Assembly: GCF_905147045.1 (NCBI RefSeq)
Contig: NC_065894.1
Span: 7,167,501-7,231,500, forward strand
Source of the DNA: Nymphalis io
Taxonomy: Eukaryota; Arthropoda; Insecta; Lepidoptera; Nymphalidae
Direction: 5' to 3'
Length of the DNA: 64,000 bases
In this document: positions 1 to 11,264 of the stretch, one piece after another
Layout of the letters: each line of letters opens with the position of its first letter
How positions within the stretch are numbered: position 1 is the first letter of the stretch
Position numbers and translations under genes: made by a program
Notes under the pieces: model-generated
What the model was told of the DNA's origin: nothing
Databases searched by the model: none
The model's input: the letters and a program-made list of their open reading frames with translations, nothing else

Positions 1-1190
1 ATTTCCTGTAATGCACTAAAACTGAGTTCTTTGAATATTGCTTTGTAATAATAATTAAATCCACAGTTCACATTTAAATCCTTAGCACTTTAATTAAAGT
101 TTAACTTAACTTTAGTTACCACATAATCTTATTGTCGTCTATATACACTTTAATTGTTCTTTTACCACGAAATTAATGAAGTGTAACCAACAATAACGAT
201 AACACACATTGTTTGAGATGTTATTAAAAAAGTAATGCAACTTAAACTGTTAAAAACTAATAAATTTTAATTTAAAACGACATAATATGCGCCCTCTGTG
301 ATGGCTCTGATATTTTAAGTGAAATGAACGTCTACTATTAATTATGACGATGAATCCTGTTAGGAGTTATATAAAATAAATGTTAAATTTTACCCAGTCA
401 TCTTTACATTACACTATTTTTCGACCGCAGCTTCTCCCGCATGCGAAAGGTTCAGGTGAAAGAGGGAGAGCACAGGTACCCTATGCCCTTTCCCTAGCAC
501 TGACATGTATGTACAAGCTCACATTCGCATTTTGTAATATTATATACTAGTCGGTAGTTAGTGTAAAAATGTTAGTGGTTTTTGTTATACGAGTTAATTA
601 GTTCGTGCATCGTTCATCCAATTTAATTTAAACTTTGTCTGGTACTAGTCGGTAGTTGTGTGAAGGTTCTTAGCAAACTACCTGTGTATTAACTTATAAG
701 AATAAGTAGCGCAACTTGTATCGAATATTTTGAAAAATCGTTTCCAAAGACATCATATGAATAAAGCTATAACAAGCATTTTGTTAAAAATCTCTAATTA
801 CATTATTTATTGAAACATTTATTTTAACCAAATATTGGTTTGTTTAAATTCAAGCAAAAAAATTAAGCTAGGCAAGAAACCAAGGGTTGACATTATAAGA
901 CCTTTACTAGCATTATTTGATCAACAAAAACGTTTGATCCGGGCTTGGCTCGCTGTTCAAAGTTTTACTGATGTGGGTCTCATTCTGATCTCGAGTAGTT
1001 TAATTTATGAAGAGAGCTTAATCATTGTTTTGTTGCTTAGATGATTTGTTATTGGACTAGCATTGTATGATATGCCTAATGGCTCTCTACATTGCTAATA
1101 AAGTTTGAAGTACTTAACGAGGGATCTATTCCGTGACTGAAGTCTGCAGGTTTGTTCCTAGATATAAACATTAGGGTTCCATACTTGTGG
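1..1190. other. AT-rich stretch without recognisable gene
   Basis: I see no gene here. A 15-base direct repeat (TACTAGTCGGTAGTT) lies at 545-559 and 643-657. A locally GC-richer patch at about 421-520 may be an old mobile-element remnant, but I do not recognise it. The open frame at 835-1044 has no recognisable motif. Confidence 0.5.
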
Positions 1191-1194
1191 AAAA

Positions 1195-1395
1195 AAGGTT
1201 CAAAATTTGCTAGATAGTTTTTTTTTTAAGAAATTTTTAGGCATCGCCTCTCAGGTCATAGCATTGTCAATAATCTTTCATCAGGTCAGAACTGTATTTA
1301 ATATAATCTCAATCGGTCAAGCGGTTTAGAACTTACACGATCACAAACAGACGTATCAGCAACGTAAATATATTGTTAGTCTGTGCACGCAAAGT
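1195..1395 (+). repeat. decayed LINE-like 3' region
   Basis: The stretch around 1308-1365 resembles the common lepidopteran element tail of the type 'cggt-caagcggtt-agaact-acacgatcacaaacagacg'. It is strongly diverged and has no clear ends. The assignment rests on recognising the motif only. Confidence 0.35.
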
Positions 1396-2847
1396 GCAAA
1401 CATTTGTATCGATTGCAATAGAACTTGGGATGCTCGTAGGTTGGGTATAATGACCTTTTCCAACCTTGGAAGAGAATCAAAATTGTTACCAAGAAAAATA
1501 ACAAAAAATAATAATAATTAAGTAAAGCGACCCACATGATAAAATAAGAGATCATTAATGTTCCTTTGTTACATAATTTGATTGAAAATCATTTGTTTTT
1601 GCTCGTAAATGGTATCAGAAGGCGCACGCTACATAATGCCCAAAATTGCTCAATTTCCTGGCCCAAGTTTCGACTTCGCTTAACGTCTTAATGAAGGCTA
1701 ACTTTGCAGAACCTATTTGTTTTTTGTCTTCGAATAATATAATTACTTTTTACTCTATATAAGGTTTTTGTTTTCTTTCAGTATTAATGCGGTAATTAAG
1801 CAATAGACAATAATTATCGTTTTAGAATTATTTGTTATTCAGTTTATTACGTTCTTATATCTATTTCTCCTCAAACTTTCTTGTAGCATCATCTCGATAG
1901 GTATACATTCTGGTGTTTGATTTTCATTTAATTAAAAATGAAGATTTGAAAGTATTTATTTAAAAAAAAAATTATAGTATTTATTGAAAGTATTTATAAA
2001 AGTCTACTTGTGTTAAGTATAATGTATTTTGATTTTTTTATATAGGATGTTTGCATGATTTGTTTATTAATTAAACTAATAGAAAAAGTTTTTAATGATA
2101 TAGCTCCAAGTATCGTCAATATCTCGCAGAATAAGTATTTTTTTCCTAGAAAGGCTAATAACTGGGGAGCGCTAAAGGAAAATTGAAATAAAAAATAAAG
2201 GTGATCCAGGTTGATCTCGACTTAAACTAGATTAAAGTTAAACCACTCAAAGTTAACTAGGCTAAGCTCCAGCTGCGGATGAATGCAATACTATTTTTTC
2301 TTTTTCTACGTGCCGGCCTTACTAAGCCTATTAAATATTTTGCCGTCTGCAAGTGGAAAAAATATCCGATCGGATAAGTTTTAAAGCAAAAGGACTTGAG
2401 GAAAAAGTGGATATTAAAGTGTTATTTCTTATCGTAATTTCCTTTTTCTTAATCATTTAATGAACGTAAATATATAAGTACATGTTTATGTATGATTTAA
2501 TACTTATATTATATATGTTTACTTATACATAGCGAGATGATTTAAATGTAATAAAACTTTAAGAACCGAAAAAATATTGAGGTCTGACATATTATAGTGA
2601 TGATCTGACTGATGATCGGATAAGACTATGCTCTTGTTTCGTACTTTTCAGAGCGTTTTTCCCCGTAGCTGGGTTTAGTTTTCATGCAGTAAGTTATTGT
2701 TAAAGTAAAATTAAATAGATTATTAATTACACCAAAAAAACTTAAATAAGTGCTATATGTAAACACGTTTGATAGATCGGTCAAATAATTATGAGTTATT
2801 TTACCATCTAACAGAAGTACTTTTATTGCTATTTTCTAGTTCCAAAA
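1396..2847. other. AT-rich single-copy stretch
   Basis: No gene, RNA or clear repeat is visible. Homopolymer A/T runs are common. A short GC-richer segment at about 2165-2380 has no recognisable content. Confidence 0.5.
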
Positions 2848-2945
2848 GTGAGTCAGCCAATTTCACGTCAGGAACAGGGGACATAGAACTTAAGTTCCTA
2901 TGGTTAGCATTGAAATTTATATTTCTTATAGGGATTCTGTCAAAG
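2848..2945 (+). repeat. very diverged SINE D fragment
   Basis: The order of words (gagtcagc..., aggaacaggggacata, ttaagttcctatggttagc) follows the middle of family D as seen at 36895-36980. Many substitutions make this an old copy. Strand is given by the orientation in which D ends in poly(A). Confidence 0.35.
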
Positions 2946-3332
2946 GGAAAAAGGTAACCACTTACCAAGAGATTCACCCAGTTTCTTGAATTTGCTCGAA
3001 CTCAAATTATATCTTAAATAAATAAAAATGTGTTGCTCAATATTTACTATTTAATAATACCTAAACACTACAAGATAAAACGTCTAGGAAATCGAGATTT
3101 TTCTAAAATACATCGTTATTTCCCTAAGAAAACATTTCTAAGCCGGTGTTTAATACCATCCTTATATCACGATCCATGTTTGCATTCACTCAAATTTCTA
3201 CAAAATTCGACTCGTGTTTTGGCATGCGCGGACCTCGTTAGCGCTCCACTTGGTCTCCAATTATGAACTAAGTTTTGTCGGATGCGCTTGAGGAGTCAAT
3301 TAAATCAGCACATGAATTTATCGTAAAACGCT

Positions 3333-3393
3333 ACTTCGTACAAAATAGACTGAACTGTGACTTACTCACAGTTCAGTCTATTTTGTACGAAGT
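3333..3393. repeat. perfect 28-bp fold-back hairpin
   Basis: The arms at 3333-3360 and 3366-3393 are exact reverse complements, separated by a five-base loop (CTTAC). The sequence is not part of any repeat family I see in the window. Any transcript would form a 28-bp perfect stem. Confidence 0.95.
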
Positions 3394-3540
3394 TGTCACA
3401 TTAGAAATTTATTTTTTGTTCATGGACTGGTAGTATGGAATAGCTATTAACCGTCCGCTTCGCTAGGCGAAAATTAAATTATGTATAGCCGTTAACCTTT
3501 TATTTTAGACACAGCTCATAATTTATTGTTTTACTTAATA

Positions 3541-3770
3541 CTGCTGGACAAAGGCTTTCTCTTCTATTAAGAAAAAGGTTTTGGAAATTGGTTCATAAAG
3601 CTGTTCCATTACTGGTTAGTTTATTTCATTTGACCCATTAAGGTTTCCTCACGATGTTTTCCTTCACTGACGAATAATGAGCAATACATGAATAACTAAT
3701 GTGCTTGCTTAGATTTGTAACCACGATCTTCGGCTTAGATTCAAGAATATTATTCATTGGAATGCCTCGG
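3541..3770 (-). repeat. diverged SINE A (Metulj-like), antisense
   Basis: Reading the minus strand gives the A family order: tRNA-like head ending at the CCGAGGC-like motif (3763-3770), the 'aggaaacct' block near 3645-3655 and the 3' 'cagcag' region at 3541. It is heavily substituted, with no clear target-site duplication. Confidence 0.6.
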
Positions 3771-4479
3771 TTCTTTAATTAGAAATAAATAAGAAACTAT
3801 TCCATTCTCACGATACAGTCAACTGCTCTGTATGAATATTTGATGCTTAAACTGAGTGGTTAACTAAAAAACATTGGGATATAAAGACACAAACTTTTCC
3901 ATATATGATATAAGTAAAAAAAAATGTATGTTGACGAAAAGTGCACAAATGTAGAGTATTAAAAATACGAGTTCTAAATGTTGGATAATCTTATATTTTA
4001 ACTTGATAATTAATAATAATAATTGATTAACTTGATATAGTATTTTATATATATACAAAACTCAAAACAATGTAACAACAGTTTCTTTCTTTTTTTTCTG
4101 ATATGTTTGCTCAAATATAACATATTGTTAAAAAATCCTATTTAAATTGATTGACGCTGGATAAACGTTCAAAATTAATAATTTTCCTAAAGACGTAATG
4201 CTTTTGAATTCTATTAAGAGTAATGAGATAAACAACAATGCAGGAAGCTTAAGCTCGTTTTAAGCTGAACACCGTCCATAGTGTGGGATAAGTTAAAAGA
4301 ACTACGCTTGCCACTAATAATGAAAAAAAATATTTTTACTAATTAAATTAAACAAAAATTGGAGCCATTTGTATGTGTAGCATGACTTGATATCTTATGA
4401 TTTCATAAAATATACTTACCATTGATTTATTTATACTGAGTATAATTTTACTAAATAATTACTTTTTTAATGTAAATAT
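3771..4479. other. AT-rich single-copy stretch
   Basis: I see no gene or clear repeat. The sequence is low-complexity A/T with short open frames only. Confidence 0.5.
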
Positions 4480-4802
4480 AGGTAGACAGACTGACCACTT
4501 AGTGGTAGTACTCACCACCGCTAATAGACATTGGCACTATAACAAATATTAACAATTCCTTATATCATCAATGCGCCTCCAATTAATGGGTACTAAGATG
4601 TTCCTCCTCCTCAAAAAGAGGAGAGGAGGCTTTTAGCCCAGCAGTGGGACATTCACAGGCTGTTACGGACGGATTACGGAAGATGTTCCTCGTGCTTGTA
4701 GTTACATTGACCCACTCGTTTTTTAAACTGAAACATAGTAATACTAAGTATTGCTGTTTGAGGGTAGAATATGTGATAGGTTGGAACCTACCCAAACATT
4801 CT
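4480..4802 (-). repeat. SINE D copy split by a nested SINE A tail
   Basis: Family D words run through 4480-4606 and resume at 4680-4802. Between them sits a truncated SINE A, and the twelve bases AAGATGTTCCTC are present on both sides (4595-4606 and 4680-4691). Joining across one of them restores the D order, so D was the older resident. Confidence 0.8.
4607..4679 (+). repeat. SINE A, 3'-tail-only copy nested in D
   Basis: Only the last part of A is present (ctcaaaaagag, cagcagtgggacattcacag, ctgttacgg). It is flanked by a perfect 12-bp target-site duplication. This is a strongly 5'-truncated insertion, as expected from target-primed reverse transcription. Confidence 0.85.
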
Positions 4803-5787
4803 TTTTTTTAAATCAAATATTACTCTAACATATTTTCTAAATCAGAAGATTTGACCTTCATTGTCATTTTACTGATACATTTTAGCCTACTTCTGCAAAA
4901 CGGAATACAATCATAATTTAAACGGAATAGACACTTGAAAGTGTCTATCTATAGAAAGAGTTTATTTGTTTTAATAAAATTGAATGTTTTAAATTGATAT
5001 AATCGAGATATTTTTAATGATTTTCAATTACAAGTTTTAATATAGAAAATTTGTTGAAAAGCAAAACATCCAACAAATAAAATAACGCTATACGATGAAT
5101 TGTGTTCAAGAAAAATATTATTAATAAACTCCACGAGAAAAGCTGTATGAAATTGATACGGAGTGTTCGGTCTGTCTTGAAAAGAACCAACTGAATTGGC
5201 TTTTCTCAGTAAAATCCACTTTTCAAAGTGCTAATAATGTTATAAGAACTGTTGAATGATGCCTTATCGCTTTATTTTATAATCTACACCGGTAAGAAAA
5301 GCTCATTATATATTTTTTATAATAATAGATTATTTATTCTGCACTCGACGACACCTAAATATTTACGTCAAGACATTGACGATTGCTTGAACATTTGTTT
5401 AATAAAATAATACTTTTTCTTATACTCTGTATATAAGTAGGAATGGCGTTAATTGTTTCATGTAACTTGGACCTACCCAAAATTTTGATCCTTTTCATAA
5501 GAGATACGTGTCGTGAACAAGCATGTAGGGACTTAAGATGTTGCATAATACTCTTCGTAATATACACGCTATTTTGATTAGAAGGGTAAATCCATTTAGA
5601 TAACACAGCTTTTCTGTAAATTAAATGATAAGGTAAACGTAAAAATTGCAAAACACGACTCATTTGAGCTAAATTTTAATTCAGTAACAGATACATACAA
5701 ATGAGGTCTTGTAAAAAGTTTAAATAGTTTTTATTTGAATAGTGACGTTTTAGTGTATAGTAAACGAGCTATTACATAATATGTAAT
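4803..5787. other. AT-rich stretch with a small hairpin
   Basis: No gene is recognised. A 9-bp hairpin with a TGAA loop lies at 4927-4948. The minus-strand frame at 5355-5663 (about 100 codons) has no recognisable motif and is within chance for this composition. Confidence 0.5.
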
Positions 5788-5798
5788 ATTATATGGTC

Positions 5799-6105
5799 AG
5801 TAACAGTAACAGGCTGTGAATATTCTAGAGCTGTGCTAAGGCCACCTCTCCCTTTTTTTAGAAGAAGGTATGGAGCTTATTCCACCACGCTGCTATAATG
5901 CGGGTTGGTGGAATACACATGTGGCAGAAATTCAGTGAAATTAGACATATGCAGGTTTCCTCGCGATGTTTTTCTTCACCGTATAGCACGAGATGAATTA
6001 TAAACACAAATTTAAGCACATGAAAATTCAGTGGTGCTACCCGGCTTTGAACACACGATCATCGGTTAAGATACACGCATTCTTACCGCTGGGCAATCCC
6101 GGTTA
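5799..6105 (-). repeat. near full-length SINE A, antisense
   Basis: The element carries the A tail at 5801-5830 and the tRNA-like head at about 6050-6102, whose B box (ggtTtgaAcac form) is degraded. It is bounded by an 11-bp target-site duplication ATTATATGGTC at 5788-5798 and 6106-6116. Confidence 0.9.
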
Positions 6106-6116
6106 ATTATATGGTC

Positions 6117-7000
6117 TATTATTAACTAATCCGATTTTTCTTACATTACATGTTTCGTCCGACTATTATATCATTTTCATCTAGTATAAACACGTCAAAA
6201 TCACCTCGATGGCTATAATTTTGTAATAACTAATTCGATTTTAATATATTACTCATAAAAGAACTTTATTGTATTGAAGATTGAAGTTTATCACAAAAAT
6301 TTATGTTAATTTGCTATAAGTTAATGTATTGAGTCGTTACTAGAGACAAAGTAGCTTGTTCGAATAGCGTCGAGGAAGTCTCTGGTCGATTATTTGCCGA
6401 TCCAGACGACAATCAACAATTCAACACAATTTGAATATGAGCCGTATTGAATTGAGACAAGCAGACGTCCGAGAGAATCGTGATGGGATAAAACTAGCTA
6501 TAAAGATTTACTGGAAGTATAACGACTGAAGGATATTTTATCTTCTTTTTTATTAATCGATTTATAATATTTGTTACTAATAGCAATTTAAGTTTATCTT
6601 AAAACTATACTATATTTATATAGCAATAAAACTATAATAAATAGAAAATTAACTTAAGAAGTAGTTTTTTTGGGAAAAACAATTCGTGCAAACATTCATT
6701 ACTTACTTTTTAGCATTTAAAATCAATAATAAAATTATATATCTCTGTATAAATATAGCGTTAACATTAACACTTCTAGTTTTTATATATTGAATCAAAT
6801 TTGCAATTCCGTAATTTACCCACGAAGGGGAATGCGGTTGTACTTTCATTTAGTCTATATTCATCGTTTCATTGTTGTGAAATGTTTCATTTATGACAAT
6901 TATACTACGTAAGTAATATTAACTTACTTGTTACGTAGTTATTATAGACACGACTAAAACGAAAATATGTTTTTTTTTTTAAATTATAATAATAATAATA
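6117..7000. other. AT-rich stretch
   Basis: No gene is visible. An imperfect inverted repeat with ACTACGTAA/TTACGTAGT arms lies at 6904-6939, and an (AAT)n-like run at about 6985-7000 precedes the next repeat. Confidence 0.5.
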
Positions 7001-7215
7001 TCTTGGGGCATTATTCACACACGGCCATCTGATCCTAAACTAAGCAGAGCTTGTACTATGGAAACCAGATAATTGATATACTACATATACTACTTTTGTC
7101 TTTTGTAAATGCATACTTATATGGATAATAACACCCAGCCTCAGGACAAACAGACATGTTCATGCATACAAATGTCTGCCCTGGATGGGTATCGAACCCA
7201 CAACCTTTTATCCTC
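7001..7215 (-). repeat. tRNA-headed repeat family C, antisense
   Basis: The minus strand matches the copy at 12988-13240 in order: a tRNA-like head with the words gggttcgatacccatcc, then gacatttgta..., gcctcaggctggg and the end word gtgtgaataatgcccc. Family C looks like a tRNA-derived SINE. Confidence 0.75.
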
Positions 7216-8095
7216 CCGACTGATTTCGGTTACATAGAATACATACAAGAGATACCAGTGAGAAATCTTATAGTGCACAAGCAAGTGTACTCTCTATTAC
7301 CTCACTCTTATAATTTGTAAGAATGGCAAACTGATAAGACTGAATGAATATCAGGGCCCAACATTTTACGTGTCAAATTCTAAATTTCGGGCTAGCAGAT
7401 TAAATTTCCTGAAGTTTCTTGACTCATGAAGTATTTATTGAATAAAAAATTGGAGACGCAGTAATTTGTTGATGTATTAAAAATAAAATGAAGGTATTTT
7501 TAATTTTATTCACTTAGAAACATTTTATTTTATTTAATAACAAATTCCCTTACTTCCAGTGCTTATTTTCAAGTAAATATTAACTAACCATAATATAATT
7601 AATTCTAATCAACTGCATCAAAGAAAATGGCTGTACACTTCTATAAGTAAGCAAGTTAGCTTAAATCAGGAATAGAATGAAAATATAGTAAGCAATACGG
7701 TTTTAATATAGGTCGTCTGGTAGCTGACGCAGGAAGAGCACTAATTAGACATAATACGATGTGTTGGAATAATCACAAAATGCTACTCGTTTATTCTATG
7801 ATTTAGTTAAAGCTTTTGATTGTTGAGAGCATATAAAATATTACATTTGTACTGTAAATTAAAATAAATGTTTTGTGACTTAATAAATGAAATCAACAAG
7901 TTTCTATAAATAGAATAAAATGTTCTGGATCTGAGCTAAAAAGAGGTTCTTCAACAAGGGTATGTCTTAAGTACTTTTCTAATTTTCATATACATAATAA
8001 TTAATAATAGAACCTTCTTTATTACTAAATTTTGTGACATTGTATTATCCGTTTGTTTTTTTTATTTAAAAAATGTAGTCATGTATGTATTTCAG
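7216..8095. other. AT-rich stretch
   Basis: No gene, RNA gene or clear repeat is recognised. All frames are broken within short distances. Confidence 0.5.
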
Positions 8096-8358
8096 TCAGG
8101 TACAGGTGTGTATTTAAAAAATGGGCCACCTGAGTCACCACCGCCCATAGACATTGGCATTGTAAGAAATATTAATATATTAATCATCCCTTACATCGTC
8201 AATGCGACACCAACCTTGGGAACTAAGATGATATGCTCTGTAATTACACTGGGTCACTCAACCTTCAAACCGGATCACAACAATACTATGTAATTGCTGT
8301 TTGGCAGTAGAATTTGTGATAAATTGAAAAGTGGCACCAACCCAAACGGGCTTGCATT
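8096..8358 (-). repeat. SINE D copy, moderately diverged
   Basis: The D words ggccacctgag, agacattggcattgtaagaaat, gggaactaagatg and cttcaaaccgga occur in order. The terminal hairpin seen in young copies is deleted after 'ggccacctga', so this copy has lost the conserved loop. Confidence 0.8.
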
Positions 8359-8559
8359 ATAAATAAACACTATAAATAATACAAAATTGTTTTATACCAA
8401 TGATTTCATTTTAAGCACCACAAGTGCGCAAATATAAGGTAAGGCAACAAAATTTTGAACTAATGTTAGTTTTTGACATAATGGAAATCTTGACGATACT
8501 CGGCTCCTAAGAATTCTATTATGTGGGATTTTTATTATTTAAAATCCCTGCGATGGCTG

Positions 8560-9062
8560 TCTTCTGAATAAATCTGAGAGGCCGCGGGATTATGATACCG
8601 TACCCGTACCATTCTCCAGAGGTTGCCTTACTCAAGAGGAAAAGTGTTCTGTACCTGATCTGATATCTCCATCTTGCGTTAGTCGCATATCATCCGTTTC
8701 ACGTCTGGTCTTACATAAATGTGCGCCAAAACCTTCGTGATAGGTCTTTACCTACATAAGCGGAAACCTACCTGCATGAGATACTTTAATCTACATATAT
8801 GCTTTAAAGGCCGGTAGGACCGCACCGGCGAAACGTTTGTGCGCGTGCCGTTCTACGAAGAAACGTCAGTCAGCTAAAGCCCTTTACTATTCCCCCGCTT
8901 GAACCCCATGCACGCACTCGGAGGGGTTGTCCCTATCCCTAGCATAAGCTTCATGCTTAATTAAAAAAACAATTGGTGGAAATCAGTAACTGCTGTGTTT
9001 CTAGATAGTTCTTCTCGGCGGAACGTACGAGTACATTTTGAATCGGTTGCGTTTTTAATCTT
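8560..9062. repeat. GC-rich unclassified mobile-element remnant
   Basis: This block is clearly richer in G+C than its surroundings and lacks long open frames. Its right end (about 8985-9062: gtttctagatagttcttctcggcgga then a poly-pyrimidine run) resembles a common lepidopteran repeat tail of the form 'gtttcttgc-ggttcttctcggtagaa'. It may be the 3' part of a LINE, but the family is not identified. Confidence 0.4.
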
Positions 9063-9068
9063 TATTAA

Positions 9069-9100
9069 AACACACATACAGACACACACACACACACAAA
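9069..9100. repeat. (CA)n microsatellite
   Basis: An interrupted CA dinucleotide run directly follows the element tail that ends near 9062. Confidence 0.9.
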
Positions 9101-9263
9101 GGCGATTAAAAATTGCTCTTCTTCAAAATTGGACAGACCTTATTTGGAATAATTTAAGAGGTATGATCGAACCTGCAACTAAAAAATCGCTAGTAGCTCG
9201 TACACCGTTGAGTTTTTGAATTAATTGAATTCATTTAATATTTGGCAGCTTAATTTTATTTAT

Positions 9264-9385
9264 TACTAGCTGCTCTCCCCGGCTTTGTCCGGGTAAAATA
9301 AGGTTTCTAATCCGTGCATTTTTTAATCAATAAGGTATAAACATCCGCCAATCGATCTATTTGCCCGTACAGTAAAGTGCTAAGT
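9264..9385 (+). repeat. unclassified repeat family E, copy 1
   Basis: This starts ACTAGCTGCTCTCCCCGG and shares its word order with 39338-39465 (ttttttaatcaa, catccgccaatcgatcta, agtacagtaaagtgctaag). It is related to lepidopteran repeats that begin 'ctagctg-ccccgg-ttt-ccggg'. Confidence 0.55.
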
Positions 9386-9665
9386 GACTGCCTCACTGGT
9401 CTAGTGGCTAGATATAAGGCCATCCGAGGTCCTGGGTTCAAACCCCAGGTTGGGCCAATAAAAAATTATTGGGTTTTTCTGTCGAAAATTCTCAGTAGCA
9501 TTCCGGAGTTTGGAAGTTGGATGTGTATAAATTACCGTGCCTCGGAAAGCACGTATAGGTCTTGTTCCTGCGCCTGAACTCTTTCCGGTCGTGTCGGATT
9601 ACCGTAACATCTGATTATAAGAGTTAGGGAATAGAGAGTGGACAGGTTTTTGTGCGCCATGGCTG
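9386..9665 (+). repeat. tRNA-derived SINE family B, best copy
   Basis: The tRNA-like head contains an A-box-like 'tagtggctagatataagg' and a perfect-looking B box region GGGTTCAAACCCC (9434-9446). The body word is 'gggccaataaaaaattattggg', followed by gaatagagagtg near the 3' end. It is the best-preserved of five B copies here. Confidence 0.8.
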
Positions 9666-9705
9666 AATTCGTTCGGAGTATATTATGATTATTAAAGTGC
9701 TAAGG

Positions 9706-9711
<6 letters not shown>

Positions 9712-9748
<37 letters not shown>
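9712..9748. repeat. (AT)n microsatellite
   Basis: An uninterrupted alternating AT run. It makes an artefactual Ile-Tyr repeat in the minus-strand frame 9624-9842. Confidence 0.95.
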
Positions 9749-9752
<4 letters not shown>

Positions 9753-9867
9753 AAAACACACGCCCTGGGTATTTTTCATGCGTTTATTTATTATTAGGTT
9801 CTGTTCATGGCTTCTATGTGTGAGTGGTGACTTATCGTACACATTATGATATGATGATACACCCGTT

Positions 9868-9985
9868 ACTTTTTTTTTTATAATACTTTACCACCACTCA
9901 GAGGCATAGTGCCAAGTATACAAAAATATTGACCATCCCTTCCATCGCCAATGTGCCACTAACTTAACTTATCGTAACTCTTAAG
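9868..9985 (-). repeat. diverged SINE D fragment
   Basis: Words such as 'ccatcgccaatgtgccactaac' and an adjoining T-run match the A-tail side of D. It is a short, old fragment. Confidence 0.5.
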
Positions 9986-10712
9986 ATATTAAATTAAATT
10001 AGGTATATAGCTTAATGCCGATCAATTTTTGATAAAGCGTTAGTAGCTTTAAATAAAAAAAATAAAAAAGATTACAAACATATTATTCAACTATATATAA
10101 ATTACAAATAATAAAAGGTGTAGGACGTAGGTAAATAATTTTGTAATATAAATATAATGACAATTTCAGTATGACATACGTAAATATTCATAGTATATAA
10201 AAGACGGTAACTCAGTTTTTAAACAAAATGTGTCTAATTTGTACATTTTGAGGGTAAAGTTTTATTATGCTTTTCGTGTAAATAAAATTATATTATACCT
10301 TTTTTATAAATTCATTTTAAATTACAGCACATTCTAGTTGAAATTAATTAATATACTTATTAACGAACTAAACATGAAAATATATTATATTTTATGAAAA
10401 AATATTTTTAGCTTTGAGATAGCATTACTCTTTTGAATAGGGAACATCTTCGGATAGTTAAAATGAAGAGAATTCTGAGTTATATTTATTAAAAAACATG
10501 TTCTTGGTAGTTTTGTAAAAATTAATGAATAGTTAAGTGAAAATTCAGAACGGATAATATAATTATGATGTTTTTAATGCTTATGTGTGAAAATTTGATT
10601 TTGCACTTTAATACTTCCTTAGTAAAAAGTTATAGAACATAAGTATCTAAAATTATATGAAAATATATATTGAAATTAAATATACACCAGTTTGTAATAT
10701 TTTTTTTAAAAC
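9986..10712. other. AT-rich stretch
   Basis: No gene or recognisable repeat is seen. The stretch is extremely AT-rich. Confidence 0.5.
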
Positions 10713-10994
10713 TAGGTAGGCGGCCGGGCCGATGGTCACGTGATGGTAAGGGGTCACCATCATCTCTCCATATAATAAATTGACACCATAAGACATATTA
10801 ACCATTTCTTATATCACTAATGCGCCGCCAACCTTGAAAAGATGTTATTTCACTTGTTCACTCAGATACACTGGTTCACTCACCTTTCAAATCGGGACAA
10901 AATAATACCAAGGATTGCTATTTGGTGGTAGAATATATGATAATTGGGTGGTGCCAACCCGGACGGGTTTGCATAAAGTCCTACCACCAAGTAA
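10713..10994 (-). repeat. SINE D copy, diverged full-length
   Basis: The D order is retained from the hairpin side (ggtcacgtgatggtaagggg) through caccttTcaaatcggg to cctaccaccaagta at the head. The terminal loop is present as CTGATGGTAA-like CGTGATGGTAAG. Confidence 0.8.
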
Positions 10995-11059
10995 TATCTC
11001 TGCAAGCATGCGTGTCCAACCAATTTAGGAGCAGCAAAATATTCATAAAAAGAAAACAG

Positions 11060-11257
11060 CAGCTCACGTGTTCCCCTCCTCTTACAACCCGGGTTCCTTC
11101 AAACGAGGCGTGAAGAGGCATCTTGCGGGCCGGCAAGGCGGGGACGGCTAGTACAGAACATTCTTCCCGACTGTACTGGCCGTCGTCGCGTTTGGACTCT
11201 ACTACCACTTACCATCAGGTGGAGTAGAGTCATTTACCATCCCGGGGCATATAAAAA
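11060..11257 (+). mobile_element. LINE L, 3'-end-only insertion
   Basis: This 198-bp piece is the extreme 3' end of the LINE seen at 42327-43895. It covers the last about 30 codons (HVFPSSYNPGSFKRG region), a stop at about 11149, the 3' UTR with the hairpin at 11195-11231 and a poly(A) tail. I find about one base difference from the 42-kb copy. A 7-bp target-site duplication AAAACAG lies at 11053-11059 and 11258-11264. It is a recent, dead-on-arrival insertion. Confidence 0.9.
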
Positions 11258-11264
11258 AAAACAG

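Noticed and set aside
5355..5663. 102-codon minus frame
   Set aside because: No motif, no start or splice context, chance length.
9624..9842. Ile-Tyr repeat protein
   Set aside because: Product of the (AT)n microsatellite.
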